From positions 1,488,001 to 1,552,000 of the forward strand of contig OZ271856.1 in NCBI GenBank assembly GCA_965601975.1: DNA of 64,000 nucleotides, given 5' to 3'. The stretch is from JANQIO01 sp965601975. Lineage in GTDB: Bacteria > Pseudomonadota > Gammaproteobacteria > Pseudomonadales > Halieaceae. The first letter of the stretch is position 1. Every line of letters starts with the position of its first letter. Below the pieces are notes generated by a model, which saw only the letters and a program-made list of their open reading frames with translations, was not told where the DNA came from and did no database searches. Below are positions 33,453 to 41,421 of the stretch, in pieces. The translations under genes were made by a program, and so were the position numbers.

Positions 33453-33532
33453 GATACGAAAACGCCCGGCCCTGGCCGGGCGTTTTCGTATCCGGCTCCG
33501 AAGGAGGATTTGATTCGAACCCTTTGTTCGAC
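33424..33532 (+). repeat. Inverted repeat mirroring the 3' half of tRNA-Ser across its terminator
   Basis: The reverse complement of 33492-33532 realigns with the tRNA-Ser T arm and acceptor 3' strand (33424-33453). Blocks GGGTTCGAATC (11 nt), CCTCCTTC (8 nt) and the GATACGAAAACG continuing into the terminator stem are identical; the mirror copy carries a 4-nt insertion (CAAA-like) before the T arm and a 3-4 nt insertion after it, and CTCCGCCA is altered to GGAGCCG. The mirror arm therefore lies directly beyond the terminator on the plus strand. Confidence 0.85.
33454..33491 (+). terminator. Terminator hairpin after tRNA-Ser, core of a larger mirror repeat
   Basis: Perfect 18-bp stem: ATACGAAAACGCCCGGCC pairs with GGCCGGGCGTTTTCGTAT around a 2-nt loop (33472-33473). 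The arms carry an A-tract on one side and a T-tract on the other, so it could terminate transcription in both directions. The homology to the tRNA 3' half continues beyond the stem (see mirror repeat entry). Confidence 0.85.
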
Positions 33533-33661
33533 AACATGCGACCACAGGAGCATGTTGGACGAGTCGCGCAGCGACGAAGCCCCGAAGGGGTGATTGCAGC
33601 CCAAAGGCTGCAATCATCAATCCCTCCTTCTAGCGGCCCAACGGGCCGCCAATCAATCCCG
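33533..33661 (+). repeat. Hairpin module array with tRNA-Ser-type tails
   Basis: Successive hairpins: CAACATGC/GCATGTTG (33532-33559), GTCGCgcaGCGAC (33563-33575), CCCCgaaGGGG (33580-33590), ATTGCAGC/GCTGCAAT with a CCAAAG loop (33593-33614) followed by CATCAATCCCTCCTTCT. AATCCCTCCTTCT (13 nt) is the exact 3' end of the tRNA-Ser T arm and acceptor strand. A further hairpin GCGGCCC/GGGCCGC (33633-33649) is followed by AATCAATCCC. The same hairpin pair with an Arg-type tail is found at 47588-47639. Confidence 0.8.
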
Positions 33662-33671
33662 CATTCTTCAC

Positions 33672-34067
33672 CGTCATCCCCGCTAAGGCGGGGATCCATC
33701 ATCACGAAACGCCAGGACATGGATTCCCGCCGACGCGGGAATGACGACACACTCCACACATGGATTCCCGCCTACGCGGGAATGACGACACACTCCACAC
33801 ATGTATTCCCGCCTACGCGGGAATGACGGACAGCGGCCCAACGGGCCGCCAGGTCCAATGCCACTCCAAACATGGATTCCCGCCTGCGCGGGAATGACGA
33901 TAGCGCACCCCGTCGGAATCAACCCCGCATTCTTCACCGTCATCCCCGCGAAAGCGGGGACCCATTATCACGGAACGCCAGAACATGGATTCCCGCCTAC
34001 GCGGGAATGACGACACACTCCACACATGGATTCCCGCCTGCGCGGGAATGACGGTTTTCGCCGGAAT
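33672..34067 (+). repeat. Tandem 41-bp palindromic repeat field
   Basis: No gene is seen between tRNA-Ser and the phosphotransferase at 34136. This stretch has GTCATCCCCGCTAAGGCGGGG units and a 41-bp unit ATGGATTCCCGCC...GCGGGAATGACG followed by ACACACTCCACAC; unit starts at 33719, 33760 and 33801 (exactly 41 bp apart) and again at 33985 and 34026. Single copies lie at 33872 and 33940. Same dispersed family as at 10807. Confidence 0.85.
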
Positions 34068-34135
34068 GACGGTTATCCTGCAGATAGCTGCTACAGTTAC
34101 CCGCCACCCGTCCACAAACCCCGAACGATAACCCC

Positions 34136-35557
34136 ATGGCCAAACAACCCAGCCCCTCCCAGACATTCGACCAGGAGAGCTTCGAGGCAGAATGCCTTCA
34201 AGGAATCAGCCGCTGGGTCAGCGAGCACCTCGGCGGCCAGGTACAGGACGCCACCCGCCTGGAACGCTGGCGACCCCAGTGGAAAGTCCGCTACACCGCG
34301 GGAGACGAAACGAGGGCAGTACTGGTCCGCGGCGACCGCCCCAACGCCGGCGAACACGACCTCAGGTTTGAAATGGAGGTCATGCAGGTACTGGAAGCCA
34401 ACGGCATTCTCGTGCCTCACATCCACGGCTGGATGGACCAGCCCAAGGCCTTTGTCATGGACTGGATAGAGACTGAGGATCGTGCGCCGGGGATGCTGCA
34501 TACCGCGATCGAAAATCCCACCACGATGAGCGATGAACGATGGCAGGCCATGCTGGGGTACATGGAGCACCTGGCCAAAGTGCACAGGGTGCCTGTCTCG
34601 GAGTTTTCTCATATTCGGCAGCTCAGCCAGCCGCCGGAAACCGCTGAGGACATCGCGCTGAGGGCGACCGAGAAGATGTACCAGGCGGGGGTCTACACCA
34701 ACAACATCGATACCACCTTCGAGTTTTTGCAGTACTGGCTGCGGCGCAATGTCCCCCAGCACAGGACCAAGGCCAGCTTCATTGCCGGTGATGCGGGGCA
34801 GTTCATGTCTGCGGGCACCGATGTACTGGCACTGCTCGACTTTGAAATTGCGAATATCGGCGACACGCACTGGGATCTGGCCTGCTTCCGCGGGCGCCAC
34901 CCCTACGAGAACATGGGTGATATCCCAGCGCTGTACCGCCGCTACGCGGAAGTCAGCGGGGAAGAGGTCGATCTGCCGGTGGTCGCCTATCACACCGTGG
35001 CCTTTTTGCAGCTTGCGGGGATCGCGACGAAGTTCTTCGGCGATCCGAAGACGCCCGGTGGCAACTGGATCGAGGGGCTCCTGGAATACGCCAGCATCAC
35101 GCGCCGGGCCTGTGAGGCGATCGCAGAGCTGCAGGGGATTGAGCTGGACCACGACCTGAAGCTGCCCGACCCGGAATTCAAGAGCCTGGAGGAATCCGCG
35201 CTCAACAAGCTGCTGGCCGATATCGAACGACTGCCGACCTCGAGCGCGTTCGAGCCCTGGGAGCGGGAGCTGCTTCATGCGATACCGGCGTTTCTCCTGA
35301 ACCACGCGCGCTATCGCGACTGGTTTGAGCAGGCCACGCTTGCGGATATCTGCGAATTTACCGGGCAGGCCTTCGACAGGCTCGCGAGTGCCGACGAGGC
35401 AGTGATGAAAGCGATTGCAAACAACGATCCGGCGGATGACGAGGCCCTGGTGCGGATGATGCACCGGCGCTCCCTGCGGCTTTCGATGATTATTGCCGGT
35501 ACCGATCCGAATTCGGATAATCCGCTGTTCCACAGGCTGGACCCCATACTCGAGTAA
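34136..35557 (+). CDS. Phosphotransferase-family (APH-like) protein, atypical active site
   Basis: A 473-aa protein of the aminoglycoside-phosphotransferase/choline-kinase-like fold. N-lobe: AVLVRGDRPNAGEHDLRFEMEVMQVLEANGILVPHIHGW and FVMDWIE; the C-lobe has LLDFEIANIGDTHWDLACFRGR, which corresponds to the metal-binding D of the second kinase motif. But the usual catalytic HGDxxxxN reads IAGDAGQFMSAGTD: the leading His is Ala and the metal Asn is missing, with an apparent two-residue deletion. It may be a pseudo-kinase or have altered catalysis. Residues about 280-470 are a helical extension longer than in typical family members. ATG 34136, no close partner; the neighbours are repeats and a redoxin. 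Confidence 0.75.
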   Translation: MAKQPSPSQTFDQESFEAECLQGISRWVSEHLGGQVQDATRLERWRPQWKVRYTAGDETRAVLVRGDRPNAGEHDLRFEMEVMQVLEANGILVPHIHGWMDQPKAFVMDWIETEDRAPGMLHTAIENPTTMSDERWQAMLGYMEHLAKVHRVPVSEFSHIRQLSQPPETAEDIALRATEKMYQAGVYTNNIDTTFEFLQYWLRRNVPQHRTKASFIAGDAGQFMSAGTDVLALLDFEIANIGDTHWDLACFRGRHPYENMGDIPALYRRYAEVSGEEVDLPVVAYHTVAFLQLAGIATKFFGDPKTPGGNWIEGLLEYASITRRACEAIAELQGIELDHDLKLPDPEFKSLEESALNKLLADIERLPTSSAFEPWERELLHAIPAFLLNHARYRDWFEQATLADICEFTGQAFDRLASADEAVMKAIANNDPADDEALVRMMHRRSLRLSMIIAGTDPNSDNPLFHRLDPILE

Positions 35558-35588
35558 GGGGCCGCCGCCGGGAGCTGTCTTCAATGCA

Positions 35589-35657
35589 ATGGATTCCCGC
35601 AACTTTGGCAATTACGAGTCTTCCTAAAAATGGATTCCCGCCTTCGCGGGAATGACG
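35589..35657 (+). repeat. Two dispersed palindromic repeats upstream of the redoxin gene
   Basis: A degraded copy (35589, ATGGATTCCCGC then AACTTTGGC) and an intact copy (35630-35657, ATGGATTCCCGCCTTCGCGGG) lie exactly 41 bp apart, the same period as in the field at 33672. The ATG in the intact copy is in frame with the redoxin and would add 12 residues read from the repeat. Confidence 0.82.
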
Positions 35658-35665
35658 AACCCCAA

Positions 35666-36310
35666 ATGAGAAAATTTCTGATTATCGCCGCTGCGGCCCT
35701 GACCCTGCTTGTCGCCACGGTCTATTTGCTTCGCGAGCCGCTCAAGGAGTTTGCCTACGACAAGCTCACCGAGGAGATGTTCGTCGAGGCAGATACCGAC
35801 AGCTTTGATCCCGGTCCCGCCATGGGCAGCCGCTTCCCGGGTGTGAACGCGCTGTACCGGGGGGAGCCGATCAGCCTGATCGAGCAGTTTGCGGGCCCCA
35901 ACGGCACGGTGCTGATGGCCAGCCGCTCCTTCGACTGGTGCCCCTACTGCATGAAGCAGATGATCCAGCTGAATGAGTACGCCGCGGCGTTCGCGACGGC
36001 GGGCATCGGGCTGGTGGCCATCACCTATGACACACCGGCGCAGCAACAGGCCTTTGCCGACCGCTTCGACATCACCATCCCCATGCTCTCGGACATCGAT
36101 GCGCTGAGTTTCAAGACCCTGGGCATCCTCAATGAGCAGTACCAGCCCGGCGAGCATCACTACGGAATCCCGCACCCGGGTATGATCATCATCGACCCGG
36201 ACGGTATTGTGGTGGGAAAGCTGTTCCTGGAGGCCTACAGCCAGCGTGTCGACGCGGCCTCGGCACTGGGCTTTGCACGGGGTGTGCTAGGGGGTGATTC
36301 CGCGCCCTGA
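35666..36310 (+). CDS. Membrane-anchored redoxin/peroxiredoxin-like thioredoxin-fold protein
   Basis: A 214-aa protein with an N-terminal signal anchor (KFLIIAAAALTLLVATVYLL) and a thioredoxin fold facing the periplasm. The redox motif is CPYC in SFDWCPYCMKQMIQL; the downstream cis-Pro loop is GIPHPGMIIIDPDGIVVG. It resembles the AhpC/TSA/redoxin group with two cysteines in CxxC spacing, more like a thiol-disulfide exchange protein than a peroxidase. The start ATG 35666 is preferred; a longer frame starts inside a repeat at 35630 and is not supported. No obvious Shine-Dalgarno apart from GGGAATGACG, itself part of the repeat. Confidence 0.83.
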   Translation: MRKFLIIAAAALTLLVATVYLLREPLKEFAYDKLTEEMFVEADTDSFDPGPAMGSRFPGVNALYRGEPISLIEQFAGPNGTVLMASRSFDWCPYCMKQMIQLNEYAAAFATAGIGLVAITYDTPAQQQAFADRFDITIPMLSDIDALSFKTLGILNEQYQPGEHHYGIPHPGMIIIDPDGIVVGKLFLEAYSQRVDAASALGFARGVLGGDSAP

Positions 36311-36441
36311 AAGGGGCGGTCGCAAAGCCCAATAAACTAGTATTATCAATGGGTTGCAGTTCACAAAAACAAGTTTTGTAACCTAAAGATTCGACTCCAG
36401 ATTCCGATAATCTTAGTGATAAGGTGTAACTGGATTTTCGG

Positions 36442-38502
36442 ATGACCCCGCCAGGACAGGCCCTCAGGTCCTGCATCATAGCGGTATTGCTCTGGTCCCT
36501 GGCCCCCGCCAGCTGGGCCCAGGGGGCGGTATCGAGCGCGGATTCCCTGTTCGACATGTCCCTGGAGGAGCTGCTGGACCTGGACGTATCCGGCGCTTCC
36601 CGGAAATCCCAGACCCTATCGGAAACCGCCGCCGCAGCCTTCGTGATCTCCGGCCAGGATATCGCGCGTTCCGGCGCCACCAATATTCCCGATGCGCTGC
36701 GCATGGTGCCGGGCATGCACGTGGCCCGCATCGACGGCAACACCGTGGCCGTCACCGCCCGGGGCTCCAACGGCCGCTACGCGAACAAGCTGCTGGTGAT
36801 GATCGACGGCCGCACCCTGTATACGCCGGCATTCTCCGGTGTGTACTGGGACATCCAGGACATCCCCATGGCGGACATCGAGCGCATCGAGGTTATCCGC
36901 GGCCCCGGAAGCGCCCTGTGGGGCACCAATGCGGTCAACGGGATCGTCAACGTGGTGACCAAGAGGGCAGAGGATGCCGAGGGCGGGCTCGCCATGGCCA
37001 GCGCCGGCAACAAGCTAGACCACGACGTGGTCCTGCGCTGGGGTGAAGTGGTCGACCCGGATCTGGCCTGGCGGCTGTCCGCCCAGAGTGAGCGCCGCGA
37101 CGGCAATCGCGACCTCGACGGCAATGACACCAACGACGACGGTGAACTGCTGCGCCTCAGCGGCCGGCTCGACTGGGCGCCCGCACCGGGCGACGCGGTC
37201 ATGGCCAGTGCCGACCTCTATGACGTGGAATCCGGCGCCTCTTTCAACGTGCAGCAGTTTGAAGCGCCCTTCGAAAAGACTCGCGTGGACGATTCAGTAG
37301 ACTCCACGGGCTTCGCACTGCTGGGCCGCTGGAGTCGCGAACGGGACGATGGCAGCCGGACTGCGGCACATGCCTACGTCGACTTCATGGACCGGGACGG
37401 CCCTCGCTGGGGCGAGGAAAAGCTCACCTACGAACTGGACCTGCAGCACCAGCTGTCCTTTGCAGATCGTCACGAGCTGATCTTTGGCGGCACCTTCCGC
37501 TATCACGACATGGAGCTGTCCGGCTCCGAGGCGCAGATGATGGACGGGCGCTTCTACGACAACCTCGTGGTCAGCCTGTTTGCCGAGGACGAAATCGAGG
37601 TTATCGAGGACCGGCTCTCCGTCAGTATCGGCGCCAAGCTTGAGCACAATGACCTGTCGGACAACGACATCGAGTTCATGCCCAGCGCGCGCTTCCTTTA
37701 TCGGGTCAATGGCGGCAGCCAGGTGTGGGGCGCCGTGACCCATGCGGTGCGCACCCCGAATATCGCCGAGCAGCACGCGCGCGTGTCGGTGCCGCTGGAC
37801 GAGTTCTTCCCGGGCCTGAATCCGTTCGAGCAGATCCCGGTGTTTATCGACCTTGCCGCCAACGAACAGATGAAGTCCGAGGACGTGACCGCCTTCGAGC
37901 TGGGTTTTCGCAGCCAGGTGAACGACGCGATCAATATCGACCTGGCGCTGTTCTACAACGAATACGAAAATATTCGCTGGCCCAAGTTCGAGGGCTTCAG
38001 CTGCGTACCCGACGATGTGCCATTCCCCGCCTGTCTCGGCACCGCGGAGTACATATCGCTGTTGACGGAAATCGCCAATGCCAGTTCCGCAGACGCCATC
38101 GGCGCCGAGCTGGCGGTCAACTGGCAGCTTCAGGAGTGGTGGCAGCTGGTGGGCGCGTTCACCTACCTCGACTACGACCTCGAACCCGACGACGACGTGC
38201 GCAACGGTCCGGCCTGGGATATCGATGAATCCCTGTCGATGCAATCGCGCTTCGACCTGAGTGAATCCCTGCAGCTGGATTTCTGGGTGCGCTATGTCGA
38301 CGGCATCGACTACTACGAGATCGATGATTACTGGGAGTTGGACGTGCGCCTCGCCTGGAAGCTCGGCGAGCAGTTCGAACTGGGTCTCTACGGCGCCAAC
38401 CTGCTCGACAGCGCCCACCAGGAGTACGAGTCTGAGCAGCGGGAACTGGTTCCGATCGAAATCGAGCGCTCCTATCGCGTCGAATTCCGTTATAACTTCT
38501 GA
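36442..38502 (+). CDS. TonB-dependent receptor (paralogue 1 of a pair)
   Basis: A complete 686-aa outer-membrane receptor. Signal peptide AVLLWSLAPASWAQ, then a conserved N-terminal lead SLFDMSLEELLDLDVSGASRKSQTLSETAAAAFVI before the plug (ARSGATNIPDALRMVPGMHVARIDGN, ANKLLVMIDGRTLYTP, IERIEVIRGPGSALWGTNAVNGIVNVVTK), and a beta-barrel ending in aromatic YRVEFRYNF. The LFDMSLEELL lead plus RMVPG plug is a known subfamily that often occurs beside DUF4154 proteins. A terminator (38543) separates it from the paralogue downstream. Ligand unknown. Length and C-terminal aromatic residue show it is intact. Confidence 0.95.
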   Translation: MTPPGQALRSCIIAVLLWSLAPASWAQGAVSSADSLFDMSLEELLDLDVSGASRKSQTLSETAAAAFVISGQDIARSGATNIPDALRMVPGMHVARIDGNTVAVTARGSNGRYANKLLVMIDGRTLYTPAFSGVYWDIQDIPMADIERIEVIRGPGSALWGTNAVNGIVNVVTKRAEDAEGGLAMASAGNKLDHDVVLRWGEVVDPDLAWRLSAQSERRDGNRDLDGNDTNDDGELLRLSGRLDWAPAPGDAVMASADLYDVESGASFNVQQFEAPFEKTRVDDSVDSTGFALLGRWSRERDDGSRTAAHAYVDFMDRDGPRWGEEKLTYELDLQHQLSFADRHELIFGGTFRYHDMELSGSEAQMMDGRFYDNLVVSLFAEDEIEVIEDRLSVSIGAKLEHNDLSDNDIEFMPSARFLYRVNGGSQVWGAVTHAVRTPNIAEQHARVSVPLDEFFPGLNPFEQIPVFIDLAANEQMKSEDVTAFELGFRSQVNDAINIDLALFYNEYENIRWPKFEGFSCVPDDVPFPACLGTAEYISLLTEIANASSADAIGAELAVNWQLQEWWQLVGAFTYLDYDLEPDDDVRNGPAWDIDESLSMQSRFDLSESLQLDFWVRYVDGIDYYEIDDYWELDVRLAWKLGEQFELGLYGANLLDSAHQEYESEQRELVPIEIERSYRVEFRYNF

Positions 38503-38542
38503 CGCGGCGTCAAATCGGCGTCGCCGATCGGCGCACAATTTT

Positions 38543-38566
38543 CCTGACGGGGCGTCAGGATTTTTC
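38543..38566 (+). terminator. Rho-independent terminator after receptor 1
   Basis: Stem CCTGACG / CGTCAGG (7 bp, 38543-38549 and 38553-38559) around GGG, followed by ATTTTTCC. It separates receptor 1 from the downstream paralogue. Confidence 0.8.
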
Positions 38567-38742
38567 CTCGAAAAGCGGCCGTCACGAGTTGATTTGAGAA
38601 ACGCTTCACGCTTTCCACGCATCTGAAAAAATCGTTACACCTCAGTATGTTAACTGCATCACAAGAACGTCACCTGGCCTAAAGTCAGCAGCGGCAATGT
38701 CGATAACCCAGTAGGGAAAATACTACTGGGAATTCATTTCCA
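38567..38742 (+). promoter_or_regulatory. Leader region upstream of receptor 2
   Basis: Lower-GC region with no ORF. It contains an 8-bp hairpin CCCAGTAG/CTACTGGG (38708-38730), placed just before the start of receptor 2. It is probably the promoter or leader, but no consensus -35/-10 or known riboswitch could be fixed. Confidence 0.35.
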
Positions 38743-40815
38743 ATGTGGGATAGGAACGGAGGCGGAGCGTCAAAAATCGCCGGCCTCTGCAAAATCGCGC
38801 TGATGACCGCCCTCGTGTCGGGGCAGGCGTCCGCGCGTACCCTGTCCGCAGACGATCTGTTTGATCTGTCCCTCGAAGAACTCCTGACCCTCGAACTCAC
38901 CGGCGCCGCCCGTAAGGCCCAGAGGCTTGCCGACACCGCGGCCGCCGCTTTCGTCATCACCCAGGAAGATATCCAGCGATCCGGTGCCGCCAACATCGCA
39001 GAGGCCCTGCGCATGGTGCCCGGCATGGAGGTCGGTGCCATCGACGGCAACACCTACGCCATCTCTGCACGCGGCTTCAACGACCGTTACGCCACCAAGA
39101 TGCTCATGATGGTCGATGGCCGCGCGGTGTATACCCCGGCGTACTCCGGCGTGTACTGGGAGATCCAGGATTTCCCCATGTCCGAGATCGAACGCATCGA
39201 GGTCGTGCGCGGCCCCGGCGGCGCCCTGTGGGGTGTAAACGCCGTGAACGGGGTGATCAACGTGGTGACCCGCGAAGCGGGGGTCGACGCGGGCGGCATT
39301 GCCACGGGCGGTGCCGGCGACAAGCTGGACTACGATGTGTCCGGCAGCTGGGATGCGGCGTTCGGCAACGGCGGTTACCGCGTCTACGGCCAGCGGGAAG
39401 AGTGGGACGGCAACCAGGACATGGACGGCAATTCCCTGAACGACACCCGGGAATTCAGCCGCGTCGGCGGTCGCCTCGACTGGTCACCGACTGAATCCGA
39501 TGACCTGACGATCACCGCCAGCGCGTACTCCGCAGACTCCGGGGTCAGCCTTGCCCAACTGCGAGAAGAATTCCCCTTCAACCGTGAGCGCGTTGACGAC
39601 CAACGCGATACCGACGGCCTCTACCTGGTAGGGAGCTGGCGACACCGCAATGGCATCGGCAATGAAAGCGCGCTGACCGGCTACATCGACTATATGGACC
39701 GGGACGATCCTAGCTACGGCGAGGAGAAGACCACGGTCGAGCTGGACTTCCAGCACCGCTGGCTCAATTTCAAGGGGCACGACCTGATCGGCGGCGCCAT
39801 GGTCCGCTACCACGACATCGAGCTGGTGGGTTCAGACGCCAACTTCTTCACCGATACGAACCACGACAACCTGATCGTCAGCGTCTTCGCGCAGGATGAA
39901 ATTGAAATCCTCGAAGACGTGCTGACCCTGACGCTGGGCGCCCGTTTCGAATACAACGATTTCTCCGATGAAGATGTCGAGTTCATGCCCACCGCCCGCC
40001 TGCTGTGGCGGCAAAGCGCGGCCAACACGTTCTGGGCGGCAGCCAGCCGTGCGGTACGCACGCCTAACCTGGGTGAGCAGTTCTCGCTGATATCGCTGCC
40101 GCTGGAGGACTTCGTGCTGGGCATCGTGCCGGTGGACTTCCCCTTTGCCACGTTCCTGAAACTCCAGGGCAGCGGCGGCATGAAGTCCGAGGACCTATAT
40201 GCCTACGAGCTGGGCTTCCGGTCGCAGGTGAGCGACGACCTGCATGTCGATCTCGCCCTCTATTACCACGACTACGAGAACCTGCGCTGGCCCGACTTTA
40301 TCGGGGTCGAGTGCGAGCCGGACAATCTGCCGTTCCCGGCCTGCTTCGCTGACCCACAGCTTCAGTCGGTGTCCTTCCAGACCCTGGTGGCCAATGCGGC
40401 GGACGGTGAATCCTACGGCGCCGAGCTGTCGGTCAACTGGCGTGTCAACAACAGCTGGCGTCTGGTCGGCGCCTATACGGGCATGGAGACCAAGACCAAA
40501 CCGGACAATATCGTCGAATCCCAGGAAGCGGGTTTCGAAAACCAGCTGTCGCTGCAGTCGCGCCACAACATCGGTGAGCGTTTGGAACTCGACCTGTGGC
40601 TGCGCTACGTCGATGAGGTCCACTTCTACGACATTGATGATTACTGGTCGCTGAACGTAAGACTGGCTTACAAGTACAGCGACGCACTCGAGTTCTCCAT
40701 CATCGGCACCGACCTGCTGGAGGACAGCCACCAGGAGTACGAGACCGAGGTCAGGGATCTCGTACCTGTAGAGATCGAGCGCGCCGTGCGCGCCGAGATC
40801 CGGTTCAGGTTCTAG
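38743..40815 (+). CDS. TonB-dependent receptor (paralogue 2 of a pair)
   Basis: A 690-aa outer-membrane receptor clearly homologous to the one at 36442: the same lead LFDLSLEELLTLELTGAARKAQRLADTAAAAFVI, the plug GAANIAEALRMVPGMEVGAIDGN and the barrel ending EIERAVRAEIRFRF. The N-terminus (MWDRNGGGASKIAGL...) is unusual for a signal peptide, with a hydrophobic stretch LCKIALMTALVSGQASA after a charged start; a later internal start is possible. The stop overlaps the beginning of the YfiR-type gene (same operon). Substrate unknown; the pair suggests two related ligands or differing expression. Confidence 0.94.
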   Translation: MWDRNGGGASKIAGLCKIALMTALVSGQASARTLSADDLFDLSLEELLTLELTGAARKAQRLADTAAAAFVITQEDIQRSGAANIAEALRMVPGMEVGAIDGNTYAISARGFNDRYATKMLMMVDGRAVYTPAYSGVYWEIQDFPMSEIERIEVVRGPGGALWGVNAVNGVINVVTREAGVDAGGIATGGAGDKLDYDVSGSWDAAFGNGGYRVYGQREEWDGNQDMDGNSLNDTREFSRVGGRLDWSPTESDDLTITASAYSADSGVSLAQLREEFPFNRERVDDQRDTDGLYLVGSWRHRNGIGNESALTGYIDYMDRDDPSYGEEKTTVELDFQHRWLNFKGHDLIGGAMVRYHDIELVGSDANFFTDTNHDNLIVSVFAQDEIEILEDVLTLTLGARFEYNDFSDEDVEFMPTARLLWRQSAANTFWAAASRAVRTPNLGEQFSLISLPLEDFVLGIVPVDFPFATFLKLQGSGGMKSEDLYAYELGFRSQVSDDLHVDLALYYHDYENLRWPDFIGVECEPDNLPFPACFADPQLQSVSFQTLVANAADGESYGAELSVNWRVNNSWRLVGAYTGMETKTKPDNIVESQEAGFENQLSLQSRHNIGERLELDLWLRYVDEVHFYDIDDYWSLNVRLAYKYSDALEFSIIGTDLLEDSHQEYETEVRDLVPVEIERAVRAEIRFRF

Positions 40816-40824
40816 GTGGCGGCG

Positions 40825-41421
40825 ATGATGACGACTATCCGGCACAGGCAGTATCGAGGCTTCGGGCGCAAGCTCGGCGGCGCCCTCGTACTGTCCCTTA
40901 TGCTGGCACTGGGCGCTCAGCCGCTGGCGGCCCAGGATCGCATCACCCAGAGCGAACTGAACGTGGCGCTGCTCTACAACGTGATGAAATTTGTGCGCTG
41001 GCCGGCGAACAGCTTCGCGTCTGAGGAGGCCCCAATCGGTGTTTGCACCTTCAGTTCCAGGCAGTACGATGAACCGCTTATGGCACTGGAAAAGCGAAGT
41101 GTGGGCAGCCGGTCGATCAACGTGCGCGCCCTGTCGCAACCCGGGGATTCGCTGGATGGCTGTCACGTGCTGTTCTTCGCCAGTGAAAGCGGAGTGTCCT
41201 ATGAGGAGGCGCTGAAGCGCGCCGAGAACCTGCCGATCCTGACGGTCGGTGATTTCAGCGAATTCGCAAACAAGGGTGGCATGGTGTCACTGTCAAAGGG
41301 CCGCAAGCGCGTGAACATAACAATAAACGTCAACGAGAGTGATCGCGTTGGCCTCGAGTTCAACTCACAGCTCCTCGAACTGGCGACGGTAATCCGTAGC
41401 GGAGCGGGGGGCAGCCGATGA
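40825..41421 (+). CDS. YfiR/DUF4154 family periplasmic protein
   Basis: A 198-aa protein (start ATG 40825; a GTG at 40816 is directly after the receptor's stop). Signal peptide LGGALVLSLMLALGAQPLAAQ, followed by the DUF4154 domain: ELNVALLYNVMKFVRWPANSF, IGVCTFSSRQYDEPL, DGCHVLFFASESGV, LPILTVGDFSEFANKGGMVSL and NITINVNESDRVGLEFNSQLLELA. In Pseudomonas YfiR is the periplasmic repressor of YfiN, whose periplasmic domain is CHASE8; here the next gene has a CHASE8-like periplasmic domain, which points to the same kind of partnership with a histidine kinase (inference). Overlaps the kinase gene by ATGA. Confidence 0.9.
   Translation: MMTTIRHRQYRGFGRKLGGALVLSLMLALGAQPLAAQDRITQSELNVALLYNVMKFVRWPANSFASEEAPIGVCTFSSRQYDEPLMALEKRSVGSRSINVRALSQPGDSLDGCHVLFFASESGVSYEEALKRAENLPILTVGDFSEFANKGGMVSLSKGRKRVNITINVNESDRVGLEFNSQLLELATVIRSGAGGSR

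Noticed and set aside
33524..33826. Open frames through the tRNA-Ser-side repeats (and 47121-47695 at tRNA-Arg)
   Set aside because: They are readings of hairpin repeats, with no codon preference or RBS; the same peptide (GVIAAQRLQSSI) appears at both loci simply because the repeat is shared.
33672..34067. A possible CRISPR array
   Set aside because: The spacing is a 41-bp tandem repeat with no variable spacers and units also occur singly in many gaps; no cas genes.
36321..38690. Fragments similar to the GEMM-I c-di-GMP riboswitch (CGCAAAGCC at 36321 and GGCCTAAAG at 38677)
   Set aside because: The essential core segments (AGGGCAAAC and AGCGGGGTTACC) are missing and the two pieces lie 2.3 kb apart.
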